Counted from the first letter of the stretch, positions 25,457 to 33,284 are shown. The stretch is 51,176 bases of DNA from an uncultured Oscillospiraceae bacterium (GCA_947589545.1 CANQBA010000024.1:1-51176), one strand, 5' to 3'. Numbers and translations are program-made. The notes: a model not told the origin generated them from the letters alone.

Positions 25457-26263
25457 ATGGACAGAAAGTCGGAGGGAGGCTACTATGCGGTCATTCCCGC
25501 CGTGATCCTCTTTCACGAAGATCTCTCCGCCAACGCCAAGCTCCTGTATGCGATCCTCACCAACCTCTGCGACCGGGACGGCTACTGCTGGGCAACGAAT
25601 GAATATCTGGCGGAGCAGTTCAATACTTCTGAAAGCTCCGTTACCAGGTGGATCTCCCAGCTGGAGCGGCTTGGGGTCATCCGTTCGGAAATGATTCCAA
25701 ACGCTAAGGGTTCAGAACGGCGTATCTATGCCGGCATCTTCGTCGTGAGCGAGGGGGGTGTCAGCAAAAATGCTGAGGGGGGTGTCAGCAAAAATGCTGA
25801 GGGGGGTGTCGGCAAAAATGACGACACCCCTAAAGGTAATATATTTAATATTAATAATCAAACTATGAATATGCCCCCTATAGTCCCCCAAGGGGGGACG
25901 GCGCGTGTTGGCGAGAAAAAAGCGAGGACGCGAGGCCAGGAGCATAAGGACACGGCTGACTGGAAATCGCTTCGTTTTGAGGGCTTCTGGAAATACTACC
26001 ACTCTATCGCCCCGAAGGTCAATTCCAAACGTCAGGCGACCATCCGGGCGTGGGACAAGCTCAAGCCCTCCGACGAGCTGATCGACACCATGGGTCAAGC
26101 CCTCAAGCGCTTCGCGGCCTCGGACGAATGGCGGCGGGGGATCGGGATCCCCCACGCGTCCACCTGGCTCAACGGGCGCTGGTGGGAGGAAGCCGGCAAC
26201 CTTCCCGCAGCGCCTGCCGATGCCGAAGACGGGGGATGGTCGGAGGACAAGGAGGTAATTTAG
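25457..26263 (+). CDS. Phage replication initiator with internal iterons
   Basis: 268 residues. The N-terminal ~90 residues form a winged helix (helix_turn_helix_36 type: LFHEDLSANAKLLYAILTNL, then LAEQFNTSESSVTRWISQLE), as in DnaD/lambda O-like initiators. Residues ~98-122 are three repeats of EGGVSKNA encoded by 24-base DNA repeats. The C-terminal half is a Trp-rich domain (WKSLRFEGFWKYYHS) likely to contact the helicase. The DnaB-type helicase gene overlaps its stop by one base. The ribosome site (GGGGGTTGAG) is poor, consistent with leader-level control. Confidence 0.85.
   Translation: MDRKSEGGYYAVIPAVILFHEDLSANAKLLYAILTNLCDRDGYCWATNEYLAEQFNTSESSVTRWISQLERLGVIRSEMIPNAKGSERRIYAGIFVVSEGGVSKNAEGGVSKNAEGGVGKNDDTPKGNIFNINNQTMNMPPIVPQGGTARVGEKKARTRGQEHKDTADWKSLRFEGFWKYYHSIAPKVNSKRQATIRAWDKLKPSDELIDTMGQALKRFAASDEWRRGIGIPHASTWLNGRWWEEAGNLPAAPADAEDGGWSEDKEVI
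25751..25872 (+). other. Predicted phage replication origin: iterons plus AT-rich region
   Basis: Three tandem 24-base repeats (25751-25774, 25775-25798, 25799-25822), the first two identical and the third with three changes, all within the initiator gene. An inverted partner, GACACCCC, follows at 25823-25830, then about 40 bases that are nearly all A/T (25838-25866). Iterons inside the initiator gene followed by a melting region is the lambda-type origin layout. Confidence 0.8.
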
Positions 26264-27654
26264 TGACAAGTAACCTTGATGAGCGGCTCATCAGGGACGG
26301 CATGGACACGCAGAACCTGACGGATATCCAGTACGCGATCATCGGCGGGATCCTGGCCTCTCCTGAGAAGGCCGGTTCCGCCATAGCCAAACTGCCGCTG
26401 GAGATCTTTTCGGATGAGTCCGCTCATGAGCTTTTTGAAGCTATCTCACGGCTCCACTTTGCGGACAGGCCCATCGACCGTGTGACCGTCCGCCAGGAGG
26501 TCGGACAGGAATATGCGCCTGTCCTCGAATACTGCGCCGAGATGGCCGCGGCGGATCTCGACTACTACGGGGATCTCCTGCTGGAGTTCGATATGCTCTG
26601 GCACGTCAAGATCCTGGCGCGGCAGATCATCGAGGCCCGGTCTATGGACGCCGTCCGCCCGATGGTGGACGCCCTCAACAGCCGACTCTGCTCCCGGCAG
26701 AGCGTCAAACCCGTCAACGCCATGGAGCTCATAAAGCGGTATCTCCAGCGCAAGGCGGACAAGACCCCGCCACCCGAGTACATAACGTTTGGTATAGCCG
26801 CGCTTGACGACGCCCTGTCGGTGAGACCCGGGGACGTGGTGGTCATCGGCGGCTACGCCAGCGCTGGTAAGACGCTTCTCGCGCTCCAGTTTGCCGTCCA
26901 TATGGCGAAGAAGTATGACGTGGGCTTTTTCAGCCTGGAGACCAACGAGGACAAGCTGGGCGAACGGATCATATCCCGGTATGCCGAAATAGACTTCCGG
27001 GCCATCAAAAGGGGTACCGAAAGCCGGGAGGACATCGACCGGGCGGTTCGGCTCGGCATCGAGATCGGCGACTACAAGGGATCCCTGGAGTTTACCCACG
27101 CCACTGGCTTGTCGGTTCGGGATATCCAGTCCATCACCCTGGCCCGGAAGTATCAGGTCATCTTCGTGGACTATCTGCAGATCGTCAACGCCCCCGTGCG
27201 GGACATGCGGGAGCGGGTGACCGAGATCTCCATGGCGCTCCACACGCTGGCGCAGACGCACAACGTCGCCGTGGTGGAGCTGGCCCAGCTGGCCAGGCCC
27301 GAAAAGACCAAGGGAAAAGCGGCACCGCCGGATATGTGGAGCTTCAAGGAGTCCGGCCAGATCGAAAACGACGCGGATGTGGCCATGCTGCTCTATCCGT
27401 CGGATCTCAACGACAATCAATCCCCGCGTGAGTTGAAGGTCAGCAAAAATAAGGACGGCGCAAAGGTACGCCTGACGCTTGATTTTGACGGCGCCCACCA
27501 GATGCTCACACCGGCGCCGCGCTCGGTGGCGGATCAGGTCAACGCGGCATTCGCGGCCTCCGCCAAAGCGAAAAAAGGCCGAAGCGCGTCTCAGGATCTG
27601 GAGCAGGTGAGCATGGTAGCTGTCACCGCCCCGGATCTAAACTGCCCATTCTGA
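26263..27654 (+). CDS. dnaB: Replicative DNA helicase, DnaB family
   Basis: 463 residues. The N-terminal DnaB domain (about 15-115) is followed by a RecA-like ATPase: Walker A GYASAGKT (197-204), Walker B VIFVDYLQI (299-307) and ELAQLARPEK with the family H3/H4 motifs. It unwinds DNA at the phage fork. GTG at 26263 is chosen because GGAGGT lies 6 bases upstream and it overlaps the previous stop by one base; a longer reading would pass through the initiator gene. Confidence 0.93.
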   Translation: MTSNLDERLIRDGMDTQNLTDIQYAIIGGILASPEKAGSAIAKLPLEIFSDESAHELFEAISRLHFADRPIDRVTVRQEVGQEYAPVLEYCAEMAAADLDYYGDLLLEFDMLWHVKILARQIIEARSMDAVRPMVDALNSRLCSRQSVKPVNAMELIKRYLQRKADKTPPPEYITFGIAALDDALSVRPGDVVVIGGYASAGKTLLALQFAVHMAKKYDVGFFSLETNEDKLGERIISRYAEIDFRAIKRGTESREDIDRAVRLGIEIGDYKGSLEFTHATGLSVRDIQSITLARKYQVIFVDYLQIVNAPVRDMRERVTEISMALHTLAQTHNVAVVELAQLARPEKTKGKAAPPDMWSFKESGQIENDADVAMLLYPSDLNDNQSPRELKVSKNKDGAKVRLTLDFDGAHQMLTPAPRSVADQVNAAFAASAKAKKGRSASQDLEQVSMVAVTAPDLNCPF

Positions 27655-27667
27655 GGGAGGGAAAAAC

Positions 27668-27856
27668 ATGGTCAAAGTCGGAGACAAGGTTCGCTTTGTG
27701 CCCGGCGGGGTAACGGACGATTCGCACGAGCGCTGTCACAAGGCCGTAACCGGCACGGTGGAATGGGTCAACGAGGCCCACCGCACTTATGGCATCTTCG
27801 CCTATCTGGGTGACGGAGAGCGCCGGCGGCCATATCGGGAAAGCTTTAAATTTTGA
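27668..27856 (+). CDS. Small SH3-like phage protein
   Basis: 62 residues, basic, with VGDKVRFVPGG...VTGTVEWVNE resembling a KOW/SH3-type small barrel. GGGAGGG precedes the ATG. It lies between the helicase and parA genes. Function unknown. Confidence 0.6.
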   Translation: MVKVGDKVRFVPGGVTDDSHERCHKAVTGTVEWVNEAHRTYGIFAYLGDGERRRPYRESFKF

Positions 27857-27873
27857 AAAACAGGGGTGTAACC

Positions 27874-28644
27874 ATGAGAACGATCACAGTTATGAATCTC
27901 AAGGGCGGGGTCGCCAAGACCACCACGACGGTGAACGTGGCGGCGATCCTGGCTCACGACCACAAGAAAAGGGTGCTTGTGGTCGATGCGGACAGTCAGT
28001 GCAATACGACTGAATTTCTTTCAGGCAGCGCGACCCCGGGCGGGACCCTGGCGGATCTGCTCCGGGACAAGGACATCGGCATCTATCGGTACGTCGTGGG
28101 GACGAAGATCAACAACGTGTATCTCATCGCCGGCAGCGACGAGCTTATGGATCTGGATCTGACGAAGGTGGAGACGGAAGCCGTCAATGCCGGGCATCTT
28201 CGGACGCTGGTAAACGGTTTTTCCAAATTAGGCGCGTATGACTACTGCCTCATCGACTGCCCGCCGGCGTTCAACGCGGCCAGCGCCGCGGCGCTTCTGG
28301 CGGCGGATGAAGTCCTGATCCCCATCAAGCTGGACGCCTTTTCCCTGCGGGGGATGACCAATCTGATGCGGCAGATCAACAATATGCGGGCCATAAACCC
28401 GGATCTCAAGCTCCTGGGCTGTCTGCCTACCATGTGGTACGCCTGCAAGCGTACCAAGGCGGCGGAGGAGACCTTGCGGGCATACGGCCTCCCGGTGCTT
28501 CCTCACGTCCGCCGTACCGATAAGGTTGACGATATGACCTTCGCCCAGCGGCCCCTCATTGAGTCGAGTCCCAGGAGCGCCGCGGCGGTGGATTACCGGG
28601 CCTTCGTCCGGTGGCTGGTAAAAGGGGGCGCTTTGAATGGCTGA
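27874..28644 (+). CDS. ParA-family partition ATPase
   Basis: 256 residues. It has a deviant Walker A, KGGVAKTTT (10-18), the Walker A' region VLVVDADSQCN and Walker B in YCLIDCPPAF. ParA proteins use ATP to move plasmid or prophage DNA with ParB. The ATG at 27874 follows AGGGGTG; the in-frame start at 27853 would extend only 7 residues. No N-terminal helix-turn-helix is present, so it is the small (type Ib-like/chromosomal) form. It overlaps parB by 8 bases. Confidence 0.93.
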   Translation: MRTITVMNLKGGVAKTTTTVNVAAILAHDHKKRVLVVDADSQCNTTEFLSGSATPGGTLADLLRDKDIGIYRYVVGTKINNVYLIAGSDELMDLDLTKVETEAVNAGHLRTLVNGFSKLGAYDYCLIDCPPAFNAASAAALLAADEVLIPIKLDAFSLRGMTNLMRQINNMRAINPDLKLLGCLPTMWYACKRTKAAEETLRAYGLPVLPHVRRTDKVDDMTFAQRPLIESSPRSAAAVDYRAFVRWLVKGGALNG

Positions 28645-30163
28645 GACGAAAAGCTTCAATTTGGCTGAGATTCTGAAGGACGTGCCCAAGCTGGACACCA
28701 CGGGCGACGGCCAAAAGAGGATCGCGTACATAGACATCGCCCGTTTGGAGGACGACCCGAAGAATTTCTACACCCTGTCGGATCTGGACTCCCTCGTGGA
28801 GAACATCGAGCTGGTGGGGCTTCAGCAGCCACTCCTGGTACGGCCTGATCCTGACGCGACGGGATATTTCATTATCGTCTCCGGGCATCGCCGCCGCGCC
28901 GCCATACGCAAGCTGGTAGACGAGGGCCGGGAGGAGTTGCGGACGATCCCCTGCATCGTGGAATCCGGGCAGGCGTCCGAGGCCATGCAGGAGCTGCGGC
29001 TTATCTTTGCCAACTCCAGCTCCCGCAAGCTTACGGACGCGGAGATCGCCGACCAGGCTGACCGGGTGACCGCGCTTTTGTATCAGCTCAAGGAGGAGGG
29101 CGTCGAGTTCCCCGGTAGGATGCGTGACCATGTGGCCGAGGCGTGTCAGGTCAGCAAATCCAAACTGGCGCGGCTGAAGGTCATCAAGGAAAAGCTTGAG
29201 TCGCCGTTTATTCAGCGGTGGCAAGCCGGCGAACTGGACGAATCCCCAGCCTATGAGCTGGCCAGAATGCCCATGGACATCCAGTGGCGGATCGGCCGGT
29301 TCAAACAGCTCCCCTCCACCTACGACCTGAGGCGAATACGGGAAAAGGCGGAAGAAGGCGCCACATGGAATCCGGAGCTCAGATGCCCGGACGGGAAGCC
29401 CTGCACCCATGGCGACAGCTTCCTGCTTGCGTACGGCGAGCACCCCGGAAGGGGATGCGACGGATCTAAGTGCTGCATGGAATGTCATGACGGCGCGAAA
29501 TGTGAGTATTACTGCTGTGACCGTATGTGCTCCAAGGCCAAAGCTGCGCGGAAAGAGCGACAGCGCCAGGAGAAGGGAAAAGCCGCGACGGCAGCGAAGA
29601 AGCGCTTGACGGCGGCCCAGCGCAAGACCGTCCCCTTCGCGAAGCGGGTGGCCCGCGCAGCTGATGCCGCCGGCCTGGAGGACGATGTAAGAATACCGTG
29701 GGGCTCCTGGGGTGATTCGACTGTCGGCGACGCCAGGGACTGGGCGGATGGACATTTTATACGCTGGCCCGCTTATGGGGTGGAATATCCAAGGTTTTCT
29801 CCTGACGACCTGTCTAAGCCTCTTGCGGCCGTGAAGGTCCTGAAGTGTTCCGCCGACTATTTGCTGGGTCTGACCGACGATCTCCACCCCTCGGCGCCGG
29901 CGCCCACCGAATACATCACCGGCCAGATCCCCGACCGCCCAACTGAAGCCATGGGGCTTTTCGACCTGGGTGATGGCCTGGATCTCTATCGGACGCCTAT
30001 TCGTTGGGACGGAAAGCGGTGGACATTCTCCGGCGGTGTGACCATCGACAGCCCGTGTGTAGGTTGGTTCCCAATCCCTGATACGCCGAAGGCGTTGGCG
30101 CCGACGGGGAATCAGGCTGAAAATCAGATCGTAGAGGAGGCAGATGACGATGACGAGACTTAA
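28637..30163 (+). CDS. ParB-family protein with Cys-rich insert and XRE-like tail
   Basis: 508 residues, long for ParB. Residues ~28-115 are the ParB nuclease-like domain, with GHRRRAA (83-89) in the CTP-binding box. A helix-turn-helix (about 165-183, VAEACQVSKSKLARLKVI) should read a palindromic site. Residues 250-298 hold ten Cys, probably a zinc cluster. Near residue 410, LKCSADYLLGLTDD matches the last helix of XRE domains. The C-terminus is acidic. Its start is coupled to parA. It may read the dispersed palindromes of this prophage, and a one-mismatch copy lies in its own 5' end. Confidence 0.85.
   Translation: MAETKSFNLAEILKDVPKLDTTGDGQKRIAYIDIARLEDDPKNFYTLSDLDSLVENIELVGLQQPLLVRPDPDATGYFIIVSGHRRRAAIRKLVDEGREELRTIPCIVESGQASEAMQELRLIFANSSSRKLTDAEIADQADRVTALLYQLKEEGVEFPGRMRDHVAEACQVSKSKLARLKVIKEKLESPFIQRWQAGELDESPAYELARMPMDIQWRIGRFKQLPSTYDLRRIREKAEEGATWNPELRCPDGKPCTHGDSFLLAYGEHPGRGCDGSKCCMECHDGAKCEYYCCDRMCSKAKAARKERQRQEKGKAATAAKKRLTAAQRKTVPFAKRVARAADAAGLEDDVRIPWGSWGDSTVGDARDWADGHFIRWPAYGVEYPRFSPDDLSKPLAAVKVLKCSADYLLGLTDDLHPSAPAPTEYITGQIPDRPTEAMGLFDLGDGLDLYRTPIRWDGKRWTFSGGVTIDSPCVGWFPIPDTPKALAPTGNQAENQIVEEADDDDET
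28682..28698. repeat. Variant of the dispersed palindrome inside parB
   Basis: GTGCCC-AAGCT-GGACAC, one arm mismatch, 45 bases into the parB coding region (codons for VPKLDT). It may be chance, as it is the only clearly intragenic copy other than site 5. Confidence 0.4.
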
Positions 30164-30605
30164 AAAGGGCGATATCTGCCCTCTCTGCGGCGAACCGATC
30201 GAAACCAGCGATCCCTTTACCCTTGGGTACCTGAGTGCCTGGGCTGACCTTACGGCCAGTCCGGGCGGCTCTGCCGATGAGGGCGGTGATGCTCCCTTTC
30301 CGTTTGCGTATGCTGAGGAATGCGCGGCGCCGGCGGATCGTCCGGGGCGTGGAGGACGCCATTTACTGCGGCGTGTTCCTGGGAGCCTTCGGGCTTTGCG
30401 CGGCCCTGGCGGAGGGGCTGGCCCGGCTCCTGGGGGCATAAAGAGGGCGGGCCGCCCTACTGCAAAGAGCGGCCCGCCAAGGGTCAAGAGAGAACTATTA
30501 CAGGGCTATTGTAGCCCGGAAAGGATGAGTTGTCAATGGGAATTTTACCAATTCTCTTCAACACAGATATGGTTCGGGCGCTCCTGGAGGAGCGGAAGAC
30601 GGTGA
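30144..30605 (+). CDS. Doubtful reading frame starting with a zinc-ribbon-like motif
   Basis: It begins inside the parB end with GAGGAGG upstream, and the first ~45 residues (KKGDICPLCGEPIETSDPF) look real. After that the frame turns Arg/Gly-rich like a shadow and overlaps two better genes. Possibly a small zinc protein whose 3' part was lost by a frameshift, with the frame continued by the membrane peptide at 30289-30441. Low confidence in the full span. Confidence 0.3.
   Translation: MTMTRLKKGDICPLCGEPIETSDPFTLGYLSAWADLTASPGGSADEGGDAPFPFAYAEECAAPADRPGRGGRHLLRRVPGSLRALRGPGGGAGPAPGGIKRAGRPTAKSGPPRVKRELLQGYCSPERMSCQWEFYQFSSTQIWFGRSWRSGRR
30289..30441 (+). CDS. Small membrane peptide
   Basis: 50 residues: a basic N-terminus (RNARRRRIVRG) then one hydrophobic helix (AIYCGVFLGAFGLCAALAEG). 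ATG at 30289 has GAGGGCGG upstream. Type and function unknown; it may be the displaced C-terminal part of the overlapping frame. Confidence 0.45.
   Translation: MLPFRLRMLRNARRRRIVRGVEDAIYCGVFLGAFGLCAALAEGLARLLGA
30446..30517 (+). other. Two hairpins between small genes
   Basis: GGCGGGCCG (30446-30454) pairs with CGGCCCGCC (30470-30478), and GGGCTA-TTG-TAGCCC (30503-30517) forms a second hairpin just before the next ribosome site. Neither has a T run, so these look like RNA structure or processing signals rather than a simple terminator. Confidence 0.45.
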
Positions 30606-31192
30606 CGCGGCGGGTGGTGAAGGTGCGCTTTAGAGACGGAGAGGCCGGATATAACATCATCACGAAAGCACATACTGGAGAATTTTGCTATTTGGAAGTT
30701 TATGATGATTGGGAAGAAGAGGTGCGCCGTCTTGGTGCTCCATATCAGCCCGGGGATATCCTATACGTCCGGGAGACGTGGTATTACGAGTGGCACATGC
30801 ATGACAGGACGGAGGGGGAGCCGGATTTGCCCGGCGGGAAGTATTCGCAAAGGTTCATTTTCAAGGCGGATCAGCCGGATTACCCCGTAGACATCGGCGT
30901 TGGCCGACATGGATGGCGGCCCGCCATCCATATGCCGAAGGAGGCCGCGAGGATATTCCTACGGGTAAAGGGCGTGCGGGCGGAGCGGTTGCAGGAGATT
31001 ACCGAGGACGGCGCTGTGGCCGAAGGGATACTCCCAAAAGGCGGCAATTTTGCCATTGATGACTTTGAATCCCTGTGGGACAGTACCATTAAGCCCAAGG
31101 ATCGGGACAAATACGGCTGGGAAGCCAATCCCTGGGTATGGGTCATCGAGTTCGAGCGGGTGGACAAGCCGGAGGGATGGCCGGAAGTCTAA
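30536..31192 (+). CDS. Phage protein, ASCH-like
   Basis: 218 residues. The pattern ILFNTDMVRALLEERKTVTRRVV, then YQPGDILYVRETW, RPAIHMPKEAARIFLRV and ERLQEITEDGAVAEG is that of a widespread phage family related to ASCH domains, which are thought to bind RNA or nucleotides. (Stretches listed in part; the first core is ERKTVTRRVV.) The ATG at 30536 has AAAGGATG 8 bases upstream. No enzyme activity can be stated. Confidence 0.75.
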   Translation: MGILPILFNTDMVRALLEERKTVTRRVVKVRFRDGEAGYNIITKAHTGEFCYLEVYDDWEEEVRRLGAPYQPGDILYVRETWYYEWHMHDRTEGEPDLPGGKYSQRFIFKADQPDYPVDIGVGRHGWRPAIHMPKEAARIFLRVKGVRAERLQEITEDGAVAEGILPKGGNFAIDDFESLWDSTIKPKDRDKYGWEANPWVWVIEFERVDKPEGWPEV

Positions 31193-31217
31193 ATAATAAA
31201 GTGTTCTGGAGGTAAAA

Positions 31218-31463
31218 ATGAAAATATTTGTTGATCCTTATGCCGGGATTGAATTTGGCAATATCAAAGACGCGGTAGACGACTTTTGCAAATATGTGCG
31301 CGAGCGCAACAACTGCGGCTCCAGGTGTCCCATCGGAAAGCGGACCTTTCAGGATTGTCTGACGTGGGCCAAGAAGCACCCCGACGAGGCCGCCGACATT
31401 ATGTGTTTGGACATTGTGGAGGTGGAGACACCTTCGGAGGGGGAGGCGGCAGGAAATGGCTGA
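31218..31463 (+). CDS. Small Cys-containing phage protein
   Basis: 81 residues. It shares a MKxFxxPxxGxxFxxI start and C...CP/C..H..F..C..W...HxxEAA pattern with the N-terminal 65 residues of the protein at 31832-32494, so the two are paralogous modules. Four Cys may bind zinc. GGAGGT precedes the ATG. Function unknown. Confidence 0.7.
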   Translation: MKIFVDPYAGIEFGNIKDAVDDFCKYVRERNNCGSRCPIGKRTFQDCLTWAKKHPDEAADIMCLDIVEVETPSEGEAAGNG

Positions 31464-31641
31464 AATGACGGAGCGGGAGGCTCTGGAGGTGCTGGGGAGG
31501 AAAATCGGCTGTTTCGAATTGCCGATTTATGATTGCCTGTTACGCAGCTGCCGAGGATGTGATTATCACGTGACCGGTGACGATCTGATCAGGGCAATGA
31601 AGGTGGCCGCCGGGGCGCTGCGGGAGAGGGTGAACGTATGA
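31456..31641 (+). CDS. Small phage protein with Cys pair
   Basis: 61 residues (MAEMTEREALEVLG...CRGCDYHVTGDDLI). The ATG at 31456 follows GGAGGCGG and overlaps the previous gene by 8 bases. Function unknown. Confidence 0.6.
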   Translation: MAEMTEREALEVLGRKIGCFELPIYDCLLRSCRGCDYHVTGDDLIRAMKVAAGALRERVNV

Positions 31642-31835
31642 CGGAGTGCATTTTGGGGCGGACGCCGGGAAAACCGGTGCGCGTTCCATGCTCGCCGGGG
31701 GAGTGCCGGCGGTGCGGGTTTGAGCGGTCGGTGCAGGCCGAGCGGATCAGGAGGATCCGCGCCGGGGAGATGACAAAGGACTGGCTGGGGCGGTCCCGGC
31801 TGGTGATTGAGAAGAAAGGGGAAGATCAACCGTGA
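31638..31835 (+). CDS. Small zinc-finger-like phage protein
   Basis: 65 residues with C-x7-C-x4-C-x2-C spacing (VPCSPGECRRCGFER) and a basic helical tail. It overlaps its neighbours by 4 bases on both sides (ATGA, GTGA), so translation is coupled. Function unknown. Confidence 0.6.
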   Translation: MTECILGRTPGKPVRVPCSPGECRRCGFERSVQAERIRRIRAGEMTKDWLGRSRLVIEKKGEDQP

Positions 31836-32494
31836 AAGTATTCAAAAACCCCGTCACCGGGGAGACGTTTGAGGATATTGCCGTCGCGAAGAGGAAGTAT
31901 TGCTTATCTCACCCCTGCACCTCCGGCGGGTGCAAATTCCATGATGTGGTGCCGGAATTCAGAAAATGCGACGAATGGGCAATGAACCACCAGGAGGAGG
32001 CGGCGGAGTTCATGGGGCTGGTGATGGAGGAGACACCAACTGAACTGCGCGATACACCAACTGAGGAGTTGGTGTATCAGAAGCCCCTGAGCGAGTGGAC
32101 GCTGGGAGAAGCTCAAGCGTTTTGCAAGAAGCGAACGGAGAGCCAAGATTGGGAAGGACTTGGCGCGGAATGCGAAGGCTGCCCCTTGAACGTGGTATGC
32201 GCCATTACCGCGTCGGAATGGGACCTGAAAGAAGCCCCGCGCCTCACTGAGCCCGAAATCGCCATCATGCGGGCGGTGGGGGCGAAGTGGGTAAGCAGGG
32301 ATAAGGCCGTTGACCGGGTGGACCTTTGGAGCCAGGAGCCGGTGAACAAATATGACTCCGGCGTGTATATCTGGGCCCCGGAGGAAAAGAGCGGGTACAT
32401 AGGGGAGGTTCAGACGAGCCTTTTCCCCTCCGTCCTCCCCGGCGACTGCATCGGCCCCATCGACACATCAACAACCGCCATGAGCGGTAACTGA
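31832..32494 (+). CDS. Cys-rich phage protein, paralogue of the 31218 product
   Basis: 220 residues. Residues 1-65 match the small protein at 31218-31463; residues ~95-130 contain a second Cys group (FCKKRTESQDWEGLG, CEGCPLNVVC); the C-terminal third is a new domain ending near TGWAPEEKSG-like sequence (VYIWAPEEKSGYIGEVQTSL). Starts with GTG in a GTGA overlap. Function unknown. Confidence 0.65.
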   Translation: MKVFKNPVTGETFEDIAVAKRKYCLSHPCTSGGCKFHDVVPEFRKCDEWAMNHQEEAAEFMGLVMEETPTELRDTPTEELVYQKPLSEWTLGEAQAFCKKRTESQDWEGLGAECEGCPLNVVCAITASEWDLKEAPRLTEPEIAIMRAVGAKWVSRDKAVDRVDLWSQEPVNKYDSGVYIWAPEEKSGYIGEVQTSLFPSVLPGDCIGPIDTSTTAMSGN

Positions 32495-32542
32495 AAGGAG
32501 ACAACAGTCCCGGTTGACCACCGGGCTGTCAATCCCCGAGGG

Positions 32543-32620
32543 ACGGGCCGGCCGGGTGTCCGGCCCGTACGGAGGTGCGGCGCGGTGGACGTAGGGGCCG
32601 CACACCTGGGCGGCCCCTAC
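32543..32620 (+). repeat. Pair of perfect GC hairpins in a non-coding gap
   Basis: ACGGGCCGG (32543-32551) pairs with CCGGCCCGT (32560-32568); GTAGGGGCCG (32591-32600) pairs with CGGCCCCTAC (32611-32620). The gap 32495-32653 holds no gene. No T run follows. It resembles short interspersed hairpin repeats of this host group, or an RNA processing region ahead of the secreted hydrolase gene. Confidence 0.55.
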
Positions 32621-32653
32621 AATAGCAGGAGAAAATTTGTATAGGAGGCGAAG

Positions 32654-33274
32654 ATGAAAAGAATTATTGCGTACATACTGGTCTCGGCGATTACGGCGGC
32701 GCTGGTGCTGGCGGGGGCGGTCGCGGCGAGGGCGGCGGGGCCGGAGGAGGAGCTGCTGGCGAGACAGGAGGAGGTACACGCCGCCGCGGAGTTGTTGAGG
32801 AGCCTGGGCGTTGAGGAGGATTCCGACGGGATCCGGGCGCTCCAGGAGGAGTGGTGGAGGTGCCAGGCGAGGCTCTATCCGCGATACACCGAGGAAGAGG
32901 TCGTGATGCTGGCAAAGCTCATGTGGGGCGAGGCCGGGGGGATCGAGTCGGTCACGGAGGTGGCGTGCGTGGGCTGGGTGGTCTGCAACCGGGTGGACGA
33001 CCAGCCGGAGCCGGTGACGGTGGCGTCGGTCATTACGTCCCCCAACCGGTTCTACTACCGGGAATCCTTTCCCGTGCGGGAGGACCTCTACGCGCTGGCG
33101 CGGGACGTGCTGGAGCGGTGGACGATGGAGAGCCTGGGCTGCAAGCGGGCCGGGCGGGTACTGCCCGCAGATTACCGGTGGTATGCCGGGGACGGGAAGC
33201 ACAACTGGTTCCGCAACGCGTACCGTGGCGGGGAGCGGTGGGGGTATTCCCTCCCAAGTCCCTACGAAAGTTGA
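32654..33274 (+). CDS. Secreted SleB-like cell wall hydrolase
   Basis: 206 residues: an N-terminal signal peptide (MKRIIAYILVSAITAALVLA, cleavage near ARAA), a short coiled-coil-like Glu-rich segment (about 30-70), then a Hydrolase_2/SleB domain (about 80-200) with VVMLAKLMWGEAGGI (catalytic Glu), WVVCNRVDD, SPNRFYY and WYAGDGKHNWF. SleB relatives are lytic transglycosylases that cut peptidoglycan with muramic lactam. Its place in the early/middle region, far from the lysis module, suggests a role other than final lysis. AGGAGGCG precedes the ATG. Confidence 0.85.
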   Translation: MKRIIAYILVSAITAALVLAGAVAARAAGPEEELLARQEEVHAAAELLRSLGVEEDSDGIRALQEEWWRCQARLYPRYTEEEVVMLAKLMWGEAGGIESVTEVACVGWVVCNRVDDQPEPVTVASVITSPNRFYYRESFPVREDLYALARDVLERWTMESLGCKRAGRVLPADYRWYAGDGKHNWFRNAYRGGERWGYSLPSPYES

Positions 33275-33284
33275 GGAGGGGGCT

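Noticed and set aside
25274-25516. Hydrophobic minus-strand peptide (VLMAYAMCPYVPLPVLP) overlapping the antisense RNA
   Set aside because: The predicted start site removes most of its N-terminus and the terminator lies inside the frame; a peptide from a different promoter remains possible but unsupported.
25741-25830. Short tandem repeats taken as a CRISPR array
   Set aside because: Repeats are directly adjacent with no spacers and are in frame within the initiator gene; iterons fit better.
25457-26263. Initiator gene as a DnaC-like helicase loader
   Set aside because: No Walker motifs; the winged helix plus iterons indicate an initiator.
28556-30487. 643-codon open frame on the minus strand opposite parB
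   Set aside because: No ribosome site or domains; parB on the other strand has clear motifs and couples to parA. The long frame is a GC-bias effect.
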